Assembly: GCA_027533395.1 (NCBI GenBank)
Contig: JAPZUF010000010.1
Location: forward strand, 186,001-250,000
Direction of reading: 5' to 3'
From: Cyclobacteriaceae bacterium
Lineage (GTDB): Bacteria > Bacteroidota > Bacteroidia > Cytophagales > Cyclobacteriaceae
DNA length: 64,000 nucleotides
Part shown: positions 1 to 7,817 of the stretch, one piece after another
How the letters are laid out: every line of letters begins with the position of its first letter
Numbering within the stretch: the first letter of the stretch is position 1
Program-made: the position numbers and the translations under genes
Notes under the pieces: generated by a model
What the model saw: only the letters and a program-made list of their open reading frames with translations
Told to the model about the DNA's origin: nothing
Databases searched by the model: none

Positions 1-1
1 C

Positions 2-328
2 GATGGTTATTTTAAAATAGTTGACAGAAAGAAAGACATGATTCTGGTTTCCGGTTTTAATGTTTATCCGAATGAAGTGGAAGCCATTGTGGCGATGCAC
101 CCGAAGGTATTAGAAGCCGCAGCGATAGGTGTACCAGACGAACATTCTACAGAAGCGGTAAAATTGTTTGTTATTAAAAAAGATAATTCTTTAACGAGTG
201 AAGAATTATTTGCCTTTTGTAAGGAGAATATGGTGAATTACAAGCGCCCAAAATACATAGAGTTTAGAGAAGAATTGCCTAAATCTAACGTAGGAAAAAT
301 TTTGAGAAGGGCATTACGCGATGCGTAA
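2..328 (+). CDS. Long-chain acyl-CoA synthetase (AMP-forming), C-terminal fragment
   Basis: This is the C-terminal end of an ANL-superfamily AMP-dependent acyl-CoA synthetase; the reading frame is open from base 2, so the gene begins before the window. The visible 108 residues start [14 protein letters not shown], which is the A8 hinge region of the family, continue through [11 protein letters not shown] (A9), and end with [15 protein letters not shown], where the lysine of VGKILRR is the A10 catalytic lysine. The enzyme would activate fatty acids with ATP and CoA at the membrane or in the cytosol. An ATG inside the fragment at 38 is not the real start because homology extends upstream of it. 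Chain-length preference cannot be read from this part. Confidence 0.9.
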   Translation, partial: DGYFKIVDRKKDMILVSGFNVYPNEVEAIVAMHPKVLEAAAIGVPDEHSTEAVKLFVIKKDNSLTSEELFAFCKENMVNYKRPKYIEFREELPKSNVGKILRRALRDA

Positions 329-375
329 AAAGTAATATTACCAAACTGACTTTCATCAGGTGATATTCGAGTGCC

Positions 376-409
376 GTGCCGTAACTTGTTTACTGTACGG
401 CACTAAATT
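376..409 (+). terminator. Probable intrinsic terminator after the acyl-CoA synthetase
   Basis: An 8-bp perfect stem (GTGCCGTA at 376-383 with TACGGCAC at 396-403) with a 12-nt loop is followed by AAATTTTT. It lies between the acyl-CoA synthetase stop and the PPK2 start. The short tail makes it a moderate terminator. Confidence 0.6.
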
Positions 410-418
410 TTTATACCT

Positions 419-1321
419 ATGCTAAGCAACGAAAAACTCATCAATGTAAAAGATATGTTGGTGAAACCTGAAACCGACATCAAACTAAAATCTTATTCTA
501 CGCAATACGAAGGAGAGGTCTTGAATAAGAAAGATGCTGAAAAACTTTTGGAAGAAGGCCGAAAGCATTTAGCAGAAATTCAAGACGAATTATACGCACA
601 TAATAAATACAGTGTGTTAATTATTTTTCAGGCGATGGATGCGGCAGGAAAAGATGGCGCAGTGAAACACATCATGTCGGGTTTTAATCCTCTTGGTGTA
701 AAAGTTTACAGCTTTAAAGCCCCCAACTCGCATGAGTTAGATCACGATTATTTTTGGCGACATCAACTAGCATTACCGGCTCGCGGTGAGATTGCTATTC
801 ATAATCGTTCGCATTACGAAAATGTATTGGTAACCAAAGTGCATCCGGAATATGTATTGAACGAAAATATTCCAGGCATCGATAGTCTTGATAAAATAGA
901 TAAAGAATTCTGGAAACAACGTTACAAACAAATCAGACGATTCGAAAAAAACCTGAGCGATAATGGAACCATCATTTTAAAATTCTTCTTGCATGTTTCT
1001 AAAAAAGAACAGAAAAAAAGATTTCTAGAAAGAATTGACGACCCATCTAAAAACTGGAAATTTTCTTTAAGCGATTTAAAAGAAAGAGGATTCTGGAAGG
1101 ATTATCAGAAAGCGTATGAAGAAGCTTTGAGCGCAACATCAACTGAGTATGCGCCTTGGTTTGTAATTCCGGCAGACGATAAATGGTTTGCACGCTTGGC
1201 TATTGCAGCGGTTATCTACCGACAATTTGGTAAACTAAACTTAAGTTATCCGGTTGTAAGCGAGCAGCAGAAAGAAGAATTACAAAAAGCCAAACTAAAA
1301 TTAATGAGCGAGGAAGAATAA
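419..1321 (+). CDS. PPK2-family polyphosphate kinase / polyphosphate:nucleotide phosphotransferase
   Basis: The product transfers phosphate between polyphosphate and nucleoside mono- or diphosphates in the cytosol. Visible hallmarks are the Walker A motif MDAAGKDG at residues 73-80, the lid and active-site segment around residues 95-120 (SFKAPNSHELDHDYFWRH), and the Walker B-like HNRSHYENVL near residues 128-137. Its 300-residue length is normal for a single-domain PPK2. The FKAP and NRSHYE sequences resemble the PPK2 subgroup found in Cytophaga, some of whose members phosphorylate both AMP and ADP, but substrate class is an inference. It stands alone, about 90 nt after the preceding gene and behind a terminator-like hairpin. 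Confidence 0.9.
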   Translation: MLSNEKLINVKDMLVKPETDIKLKSYSTQYEGEVLNKKDAEKLLEEGRKHLAEIQDELYAHNKYSVLIIFQAMDAAGKDGAVKHIMSGFNPLGVKVYSFKAPNSHELDHDYFWRHQLALPARGEIAIHNRSHYENVLVTKVHPEYVLNENIPGIDSLDKIDKEFWKQRYKQIRRFEKNLSDNGTIILKFFLHVSKKEQKKRFLERIDDPSKNWKFSLSDLKERGFWKDYQKAYEEALSATSTEYAPWFVIPADDKWFARLAIAAVIYRQFGKLNLSYPVVSEQQKEELQKAKLKLMSEEE

Positions 1322-1360
1322 TTGTTATTCAAATTCGTTTAAAAACTTATCTTGCCGTTT

Positions 1361-2614
1361 ATGAAGATAGGTGAAAAGATATTTCTGTTATTTTTAACAA
1401 GCACTTTGTTCTTTTTTCAGTCGTGTTCGGATGAGACTGATACTAAGGCTACCCTTTTAGAGTATCATTCTTTTTCTTCGATTGAAGATTTTAAACAAAC
1501 CTTATTCGCCATTGCTGGATTACCAGATGATACAGAAAGAGAAATCAGATTAGAAGCCTTGCTGGATAGCATGGTTAGCAATAATCAGGTTCCATTTGCC
1601 ATCAACGATTCAGTTATATTTATTTATCAAGGTAACGCATCGCAAGTAAAATGGGTTGGCGATTTTAATGGATGGAATGCCAATGCTGGTTACAGTGGTA
1701 TACAAGTAAGCGGAACTAATGTTTGGATTGCTGAGAAGAGCTTTCCGCCAGATGCCAGGTTAGATTATAAAATTGTTGTAAACAACAGCACGTGGATTTT
1801 AGATCCGCTTAATCGTTTTATTCAATACAGTGGCTTCGGTCCTAATTCAGAATTGCGCATGCCCGCATGGCAATATCCACAAGAAACAATTCGTAACGCT
1901 GCTGTATTAGGTGGAAACGTTTCGGATAACTATCGTATCAGTTCCGAATACTTAGGCTATGATGTGCAGTACAAAATATATACACCAAAGTTATATGCCA
2001 ACCTTACCAACTTACCGGTTATTTATGTAACCGATGGTCACGAATATGCCGATGCACAGTTAGGATCGATGGTGATAACGCTCGATAACTTAATTGCTCA
2101 AAGTGTTATTCCTCCTGTTATCGCTGTTTTTATTGATCCTAGAAATCCGGATAATATTGGCAGCAACAGACGCATGACTGAATACACAGGCAATCTAAAT
2201 TTTGCAAATTTTATAGCAGAAGAATTAGTTACAGAAATTGATGCAAATTATAAAACCAGTGCCAATCCCAGCGATAGAATTATTTTAGGTACATCATTAG
2301 GTGGTTTAAACTCAGCCTTTATTGCTTTGGAAAAACCCAGTGTTTTTGGAAATATTGCTATGCATTCTCCTGCCTTGTGGTATAACAACCAAAGTGTTTT
2401 AAACCGATATAACAATACTGATAATGTTTCATCTTTAAAATTTTACATCAGCACCGGAACCATTAATGATACAGAAGAAGAAGCTTCCGAATTAAAATCT
2501 ATACTGGTAGCAAAAGAAATCGATCATTACTACATCGCTGTTAACGAGGGGCACTCTTGGGGAAATTGGCGAGCGAGAATAAAAGATGTGCTGGTTTACT
2601 TTTTAGTGGAGTAA
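1361..2614 (+). CDS. Lipoprotein esterase, enterochelin-esterase-like, with N-terminal CBM48-like domain
   Basis: The protein begins with a lipoprotein signal peptide (hydrophobic LLFLTSTLFFFQSC, lipobox cysteine near residue 22). A beta-sandwich domain of the CBM48/early-set type follows around residues 85-140 (VKWVGDFNGWNA), then an alpha/beta hydrolase domain of the esterase D/enterochelin esterase family. The nucleophile lies in GTSLGG near residue 310 and a probable catalytic histidine in NEGHSWGNW near residue 397. Members of this family cleave ferric siderophores or acyl esters on sugars; which one applies here is not visible. I chose ATG at 1361 over an in-frame TTG at 1352 because it gives a compact lipoprotein signal. 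Confidence 0.82.
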   Translation: MKIGEKIFLLFLTSTLFFFQSCSDETDTKATLLEYHSFSSIEDFKQTLFAIAGLPDDTEREIRLEALLDSMVSNNQVPFAINDSVIFIYQGNASQVKWVGDFNGWNANAGYSGIQVSGTNVWIAEKSFPPDARLDYKIVVNNSTWILDPLNRFIQYSGFGPNSELRMPAWQYPQETIRNAAVLGGNVSDNYRISSEYLGYDVQYKIYTPKLYANLTNLPVIYVTDGHEYADAQLGSMVITLDNLIAQSVIPPVIAVFIDPRNPDNIGSNRRMTEYTGNLNFANFIAEELVTEIDANYKTSANPSDRIILGTSLGGLNSAFIALEKPSVFGNIAMHSPALWYNNQSVLNRYNNTDNVSSLKFYISTGTINDTEEEASELKSILVAKEIDHYYIAVNEGHSWGNWRARIKDVLVYFLVE

Positions 2615-2640
2615 GGTTGTGATAATTTTTTTAGCTAAGT

Positions 2641-3507
2641 TCATTCTTCTACCACTATTGCTAATTTTTTATTCTTTACATCTACAGCAATGCGCGTTAT
2701 ATTTTTTAATTTTTTATCAACATTGAAGTTTTCAATTTTTTGCCAACCATTATTAAAGCTGAATAAGTTTTCTCCATCGCTCATCAATACCAACCCGTTG
2801 TTAAGCCAAAGTAAATCTTCGCGTTTAGGTAAAGTTTTGGCAAAAGCTGTATTTGTTTTTCGCTTTCTATCGTAAATGAATATTTCGTTTTCGCCACTAT
2901 CATTTTTTTGCACATAACTAAAAGCGTCTTTTTTGGTGACTTTATGTAACGAACGGCCAATGTTTCGAGCCAGAATAGAATCTTTTTGTGTTTGTAAATT
3001 GTATAAACGCAACGTTGGCGCAGCATTTTCACCTTCCAAAACAAATAATGCCAATTCATCAGCCGTTAACCAAACATGATACCCAACAACAAGTTGATTA
3101 ATCAATACCTTAACTTCTTTATTGTCGACTGAATACAAACCTAAATCTTGTGCGCCATTATCGCGTTGGATGATGCATGAAATATTTTTGCCATCGGGTG
3201 CAAGCGTGGGAGAGTATTCTCTTTCAGGGGTTTCGGTAAATTTTTCTGTTACCTGCGTTATGAAGTTATAAGAAAATATATCGGCACGTCCATTTTCCCG
3301 AATCGAACTGTAATAGAGGATGGGTAGCGTTCGGTGAAAGTGAGGTTGGTTATCATACCCTTTTCTGTTGGTGATATTAACTCCATTTGTAATACGAACT
3401 TTATTTTTTTTAACTGATAAATCAAAAAGCCAGATTTCTGTGCCGGGTTGGGCATAGGATGATAGGGCAACCAATAGTGAAATCAAAAGAAGCTTTAATT
3501 TTTTCAT
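2641..3507 (-). CDS. Secreted TolB-like beta-propeller protein
   Basis: This 288-residue protein opens with a clear Sec signal peptide ending in SSYAQ, the usual Bacteroidota cleavage context, so the mature protein is periplasmic or secreted. The rest reads as repeated WD40/TolB-like blades: phrases such as KGYDNQPHFHRT, ADIFSYNF, REYSPTLAPDGKNISCI and NEIFIYDRKRK recur at about 40-residue spacing. Such propellers usually bind proteins or cell-wall components; no catalytic residues are apparent. It is convergent with the esterase gene and transcribed in the same direction as the downstream-coordinate yraN-like gene, from which it is separated by 36 nt. The role is unknown. Confidence 0.75.
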   Translation of the reverse strand: MKKLKLLLISLLVALSSYAQPGTEIWLFDLSVKKNKVRITNGVNITNRKGYDNQPHFHRTLPILYYSSIRENGRADIFSYNFITQVTEKFTETPEREYSPTLAPDGKNISCIIQRDNGAQDLGLYSVDNKEVKVLINQLVVGYHVWLTADELALFVLEGENAAPTLRLYNLQTQKDSILARNIGRSLHKVTKKDAFSYVQKNDSGENEIFIYDRKRKTNTAFAKTLPKREDLLWLNNGLVLMSDGENLFSFNNGWQKIENFNVDKKLKNITRIAVDVKNKKLAIVVEE

Positions 3508-3543
3508 ATATAAATCTATAATTTGTTTTAATCATTTAAACAA

Positions 3544-3894
3544 TCAATAAAAGGCATCTTCAAAGTGCATTATTTCTTGCTTCTTATCTTGAATAATAGC
3601 AACAACATCAAAACGAATAGGTCCTTGCCAGTTTTTTTCAATTAAGTAAGCTTCAGCTCCTTCTATAACCTTAGCAGCTTTTTTTTCGCTAATGGCCGCT
3701 TCGGGCATGCCGTATTTTACCTTACTTCGACTTTTAACTTCAACAAAAATCAACACATTTTCTTTTTTAACAATGATGTCAATCTCAGCATGTTTGTACC
3801 GGTAGTTTCTTTCCACAATTTCATAGCCTTTTGCGCTTAGAAAATTGGCCGCATCTTCTTCGGCTTTCATGCCTTTTGTTTTTTTGTCGGTCAT
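3544..3894 (-). CDS. YraN family protein (UPF0102, endonuclease-like fold)
   Basis: A 116-residue protein of the YraN/UPF0102 family. The family signature is visible: KGMKAEEDAANFL at residues 7-19, then ERNYRYKHAEIDIIVKKENVLIFVEVKSR, where D(I)DII and EVK correspond to the active-site residues of the PD-(D/E)xK nuclease fold. The protein is widespread in bacteria and has no settled physiological function. Its 5' end lies only 39 nt from the start of the divergent PGI/PMI gene, so the two promoters overlap; the probable promoter of that neighbour lies partly inside this coding sequence. Confidence 0.92.
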   Translation of the reverse strand: MTDKKTKGMKAEEDAANFLSAKGYEIVERNYRYKHAEIDIIVKKENVLIFVEVKSRSKVKYGMPEAAISEKKAAKVIEGAEAYLIEKNWQGPIRFDVVAIIQDKKQEIMHFEDAFY

Positions 3895-3912
3895 GGAATT
3901 GTTCTACCTTTG
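3883..3912 (+). promoter_or_regulatory. Bacteroidota-type promoter for the PGI/PMI-lipB-rnr operon
   Basis: TTTG at 3883-3886 and TACCTTTG at 3905-3912 are separated by 18 nt and match the -33 TTTG / -7 TAnnTTTG consensus of Bacteroidota primary-sigma promoters. Transcription would begin near 3919, leaving a leader of about 15 nt before the GTG start at 3934. The -33 element lies within the 5' end of the divergent yraN-like gene. Confidence 0.65.
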
Positions 3913-3933
3913 TTGCTAAAATAAGGATAGAAA

Positions 3934-4941
3934 GTGTCAACAACTAAGAAGTACATCGAAGGTTTTACCCGTCAGTTGGCGGATGCATTAAAAATAGGCG
4001 AAGGATTAGATTTAGTAAGACCAGGCAGCGACATACGAAACGTGGTAATTGCCGGCATGGGTGGCTCGGGCATTGGAGCTAATTTAGTGGAGTCGTTAAC
4101 GTTTGGTCGTATTCCTATTCCCATAACAGTGATCAAAAGTTATAACATTCCACAGTTTGTTAGTCCGCATACTTTGTTTGTGGCCAGCTCATACAGCGGC
4201 AACACAGAAGAAACCATCGCAGCCTTAAACAAAGCTTTGCTTAAGCGTGCGCACTGTATTGTGATTGCAAGTGGTGGTAAAATCCTAGACATCGCCAAGG
4301 AATACAATTTATTTTACATTCAAGTGCCGGCCGGTTCTGAGAGTCCACGAGCTATGTTGGGCTATAATATGATTGCTCTGCTCTCTTTATTGTACCACAC
4401 CAACTTAATTGGCGCGGCTTACATCAAAGAAACAGAAAATGCGATTGAGTTTTTAAACAGAGGCGAAAAAGGAATTCAATCAGAAGCAGAACTTATTGCG
4501 AAGAAATTAAAAGGTAAGTTACCGGTTATTTATTGCGACCAGCGTTTACATGCCATCGCTTTACGTTTTCAACAACAGATTAATGAAAACTCCAAACAAT
4601 TTGCACACGTAAACACCTTTCCGGAAATGAACCATAACGAACTAGTTGGTTGGCGCTTTCCGGAAGCATTGATGCAGATGATGCAACCGATTTACCTCTA
4701 TTCCGACCACGACCATGAAAGAGTTGAAAAACGCATGGAAATTTGCAGAGAAATGTTAGAGAAAAAATCGCATACGATCATTGATATTATTGGTGAAGGC
4801 GCTTCATTGTTAGAACAATATTTCTACCTGATACACCTGACCGATTGGATATCTTTCTACCTAGCTAAAGAAAACGGAGTAGAAGCAGATACCATCGAAC
4901 CGATTATCTATTTGAAAAATGAATTGGATAAGATTAAGTGA
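3934..4941 (+). CDS. Bifunctional phosphoglucose/phosphomannose isomerase
   Basis: A 335-residue SIS-domain sugar isomerase that interconverts fructose 6-phosphate with glucose 6-phosphate or mannose 6-phosphate. Two SIS domains are present; the first carries AGMGGSGIGANL near residues 45-56 and SSYSGNTEET near residues 87-96, which bind the sugar phosphate. ESPRAMLGY and the FPEMNHNELVGW segment, with its catalytic glutamate and histidine, identify the bifunctional PGI/PMI subfamily rather than classical Pgi. The start is GTG, preceded by AAGGATAG, a reasonable ribosome-binding site. It is the first gene of a compact operon and overlaps lipB by 4 nt (GTGA). Confidence 0.9.
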   Translation: MSTTKKYIEGFTRQLADALKIGEGLDLVRPGSDIRNVVIAGMGGSGIGANLVESLTFGRIPIPITVIKSYNIPQFVSPHTLFVASSYSGNTEETIAALNKALLKRAHCIVIASGGKILDIAKEYNLFYIQVPAGSESPRAMLGYNMIALLSLLYHTNLIGAAYIKETENAIEFLNRGEKGIQSEAELIAKKLKGKLPVIYCDQRLHAIALRFQQQINENSKQFAHVNTFPEMNHNELVGWRFPEALMQMMQPIYLYSDHDHERVEKRMEICREMLEKKSHTIIDIIGEGASLLEQYFYLIHLTDWISFYLAKENGVEADTIEPIIYLKNELDKIK

Positions 4942-5660
4942 ATTCCAACATCAATAAAACCGTAACACTCATTAACATAGGGATGTTTCCCTACAAGGAA
5001 GCCTGGGATTACCAGGCTTTTTTATTCAATCAGATTTTAGAAATTAAATCAGGCAATCGAAATATTGCCGTTGAAGAACAAAAAGAAACGCCTAATTATT
5101 TAATAACCTGCGAGCATCCTCCGGTTTATACACTAGGTAAAAGTGGTGACGAGAAAAATTTATTGCTAGATAACGCTCAGTTACAAAATGTAGGAGCTAC
5201 TTATTTTCACATCAACCGCGGAGGAGATATCACCTTTCATGGTCCGGGGCAACTGGTGGTTTATCCTATCATCGATTTAGAAAATTTCTTTACCGATATC
5301 CACCAATATATGCGTTTATTAGAAGAGGCCGTGATTTTAACCTGTAAAGATTTCGGGATAGAAGCCGGAAGAATAAAAGGCTTAACCGGAGTTTGGATTG
5401 GTGAAGGAGATTCGGCCAGAAAAATTTGTGCGATGGGTGTTAAAACCAGCCGATGGGTAACCATGCATGGATTGGCTTTGAATGTTAATACTGATTTGAA
5501 TTTTTTTAACCACATCGTTCCGTGTGGCATCAGCGATAAGGCAGTTACTTCTATGCAACAAGAATTAAAAACTGAAATAGATTTTGAAGCAGTAAGAAAA
5601 AATATAACTCAACATCTGGCTCAACTCTTTGGTTTTGATTTGAAGATAACGCTAAGCTAA
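4938..5660 (+). CDS. lipB: Octanoyltransferase LipB
   Basis: LipB transfers the octanoyl group from acyl carrier protein to lipoyl domains, the first step of lipoate synthesis in the cytosol. The sequence contains the family signature RGGDITFHGPGQLVVYP near residues 94-110, the KICAMGVK segment with the catalytic lysine near residue 162, and HIVPCGISDKAVTS with the catalytic cysteine near residue 195. It starts with GTG overlapping the stop of the isomerase gene, so translation is probably coupled. A lipoate-dependent dehydrogenase component, LpdA, is encoded about 13 kb away in the same window; LipA is not present here. Confidence 0.95.
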   Translation: MNSNINKTVTLINIGMFPYKEAWDYQAFLFNQILEIKSGNRNIAVEEQKETPNYLITCEHPPVYTLGKSGDEKNLLLDNAQLQNVGATYFHINRGGDITFHGPGQLVVYPIIDLENFFTDIHQYMRLLEEAVILTCKDFGIEAGRIKGLTGVWIGEGDSARKICAMGVKTSRWVTMHGLALNVNTDLNFFNHIVPCGISDKAVTSMQQELKTEIDFEAVRKNITQHLAQLFGFDLKITLS

Positions 5661-5663
5661 ATC

Positions 5664-6713
5664 ATGCTCAATAAGAAATGGATACTTATCGCCCTGGCAT
5701 TATTGGCAATGGTATTGTTAATTTTTGCCAAGCGAAATGTTACGATTGATAAATCCATCAAACAAAAAGGAGTATGTTGGGTGGGAACTCGCGATAGTAT
5801 CACAATCGAACAAATGCTTCCACTAAAAGAACATGGCATTACGTGGATATCTTTAACACCATTTGCTTTTCAAAGTTCATTTAACGATACAACCCTGCGC
5901 TTTCATCATAAGGAAGATAAGAAAGGATGGTGGGGAGAAAGTTTCAATGGCATCAGACAAACCACCAGAATGGCCAAGCGTTTAAATTTAAAAGTTACTT
6001 TAAAGCCACACATTTGGCTTCGACAAGGTTGGCCTGGAGAAATTGAAATGGGTACAGAGCAAAAATGGAAAACTTGGTTTCAAAAATATGAGAATTATAT
6101 TCTAGGTTTTGCCCAATTAGCTGAAGAAGAAAAAATTGAAATCCTCTGCATTGGCACTGAATTGAAGAAAACGATACATCGCAAAGAATGGACAAAACTA
6201 ATCATCACAATCAGAAAAATATACAAAGGCAAAATCACTTATGCGGCCAATTTTGACGAATACGAACAAGTTCCTTTTTGGCATCAACTCGACTACATTG
6301 GCATACAAGCTTATTTTCCTTTATGTAAAAATCCGTCTTGTTCAAAAGAAGAAATTATATCAAAATGGAAAACTATTAATGCAGACTTGCAAAACTTTTA
6401 TCAACAACAAAATAAACCAATTTTGTTTACAGAGATAGGCTACAGAAGTGCAAAAGATGCAGCTGTAAAACCTTGGGAATGGCCTGACAGAAACCAAGAT
6501 GATAACTTTTCTGAAGAAACACAGGCACAAGCCTACGAAGCATTTTTTAAATCAACATGGAATGAAAAATGGCTTTCCGGTGTTTATTTTTGGAAATGGT
6601 ATCCACGTTTAAGTGAGCGATTACCTCAAACAGATTTTACACCACAACAAAAACATGCATTCACAGTTTTAAAGAAATATTTTAATTTAGAGCCCAATGA
6701 TAAAGGATATTGA
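5664..6713 (+). CDS. Membrane-anchored glycoside hydrolase, GH113-like (beta-mannanase type)
   Basis: A 349-residue protein with an N-terminal hydrophobic anchor (residues 5-22, WILIALALLAMVLLIF) followed by a TIM-barrel glycosidase domain. The segments LKVTLKPHIWLRQGWPG, FCIGTEL-type (CIGTELKK, glutamate near residue 166) and FTEIGYRS (glutamate near residue 257) match family GH113, whose characterised members are endo-beta-1,4-mannanases; the two glutamates would be acid/base and nucleophile. It starts 3 nt after lipB and overlaps the next gene by 17 nt, so it is part of a housekeeping operon rather than a polysaccharide utilisation locus. That suggests a role on a cell-envelope glycan, which is my inference. 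Confidence 0.8.
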   Translation: MLNKKWILIALALLAMVLLIFAKRNVTIDKSIKQKGVCWVGTRDSITIEQMLPLKEHGITWISLTPFAFQSSFNDTTLRFHHKEDKKGWWGESFNGIRQTTRMAKRLNLKVTLKPHIWLRQGWPGEIEMGTEQKWKTWFQKYENYILGFAQLAEEEKIEILCIGTELKKTIHRKEWTKLIITIRKIYKGKITYAANFDEYEQVPFWHQLDYIGIQAYFPLCKNPSCSKEEIISKWKTINADLQNFYQQQNKPILFTEIGYRSAKDAAVKPWEWPDRNQDDNFSEETQAQAYEAFFKSTWNEKWLSGVYFWKWYPRLSERLPQTDFTPQQKHAFTVLKKYFNLEPNDKGY

Positions 6714-7101
6714 AATACCCACAGTAGTGAATGTAACAATTGCTATTGCCCGCAAGCAAGCTATTGGTGAAAGCGATGAATGGTTGGTATATTTGATTAA
6801 CAATAATGAATTTCCGATTGAAAACACTTTAGTATCAAGTAATGGCTTTGGAGAGAAAAATGGCGAACAGCAAAAAACATCTATCCTCAGGCATTATTTA
6901 CAAACTGTTCCTGCGCATAGCTCAGCGTTAATTGAGCCCATTGATAAAAATGTATTTCATCTTAATAATGAATATTGGGTAAGTTATTACATCGGCAATA
7001 AAATATTTGATAAACGCTTTACCTTCGTACCTAATACCATCTGCGAAGCCAATCTTAGTTTTGTTAAAGAATTAAACATGGAAGCCGTACTGCATTCGTA
7101 A
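6697..7101 (+). CDS. Conserved hypothetical protein of 134 residues, unknown function
   Basis: I do not recognise a characterised family. The protein has no signal peptide or membrane segment; it reads as an all-beta cytosolic domain (VVNVTIAIARKQAIGESDEWLVYLINNNEFPIE, then YWVSYYIGNKIFDKRFTFVPNTI). It overlaps the end of the GH113-like gene by 17 nt and ends 1 nt before the exonuclease gene, so it is translated as part of the operon. The pattern of short alternating hydrophobic stretches and the strict operon packing argue that it is real rather than a spurious frame. No catalytic motif is visible and no function should be assumed. Confidence 0.7.
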   Translation: MIKDIEIPTVVNVTIAIARKQAIGESDEWLVYLINNNEFPIENTLVSSNGFGEKNGEQQKTSILRHYLQTVPAHSSALIEPIDKNVFHLNNEYWVSYYIGNKIFDKRFTFVPNTICEANLSFVKELNMEAVLHS

Positions 7102-7102
7102 A

Positions 7103-7816
7103 ATGATAAAAGAACTAAAAAACATCCTCTTCCTTGACATCGAAACGGTAGCCACTACCAATAACTTCAATAACCTAGACGAACGCCTGAAAACGCAATG
7201 GCAGCGAAAGGCATCTTACTTAAAAAGAGAAACCCATCAGAGCGATGAAGACCTTTTTCATGAACGTGCCGGCATTTATGCAGAGTTTGGAAAAATTGTT
7301 TGCATTGCCATAGGCAAAGTAGTCGATCAACCTAATGGAAGTTTAGCATTAAAAAGCAAAGCATTCTATGGCCATAGCGAAAAAGAAATACTCACTTCTT
7401 TCACGGAAACCATACAAAAATTACCTAAGAACACTTTGTTGTGCGCACACAACGGTAAGGAATTTGATTATCCGTATTTGTGCAGACGCATGCTCATCAA
7501 CGAAGTTGCCTTGCCAAACATTTTACAAATAGCCGGAAAAAAGTCGTGGGAAGTAAACCATCTCGACACACTCGAACTTTGGAAGTTTGGAGATTATAAA
7601 CACTTCACATCCCTCGATTTACTCGCTACTATTTTTAATATTCCTTCTTCAAAAAATGATATGGACGGAAGTAAAGTCAATTTCGTATATTACAAAGAAG
7701 ATAACTTAGAGAAGATTAAAAACTATTGCTTGGCAGATGTTTCCGTTCTTGCACAATTATACATCAAGATGAAAGCATTGCCCGTTCCCCTCCCTTTATT
7801 ACAGATTAACAGTTAA
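7103..7816 (+). CDS. 3'-5' exonuclease of the PolB-exonuclease-like type (DNA_pol_B_exo2)
   Basis: A 237-residue stand-alone ribonuclease H-fold exonuclease. The first motif is LFLDIETVA with D12 and E14 as metal ligands; the second is LLCAHNGKEFDYPYLCRRM near residues 112-130; the third is YCLADVSVLAQLY near residues 209-221, with the aspartate that binds the second metal. This arrangement matches the family related to the proofreading domain of B-family DNA polymerases. The substrate (DNA repair intermediate or RNA) is not visible. It lies 1 nt downstream of the small unknown gene and 1 nt upstream of rnr, which makes a role in nucleic-acid turnover plausible. Confidence 0.85.
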   Translation: MIKELKNILFLDIETVATTNNFNNLDERLKTQWQRKASYLKRETHQSDEDLFHERAGIYAEFGKIVCIAIGKVVDQPNGSLALKSKAFYGHSEKEILTSFTETIQKLPKNTLLCAHNGKEFDYPYLCRRMLINEVALPNILQIAGKKSWEVNHLDTLELWKFGDYKHFTSLDLLATIFNIPSSKNDMDGSKVNFVYYKEDNLEKIKNYCLADVSVLAQLYIKMKALPVPLPLLQINS

Positions 7817-7817
7817 C

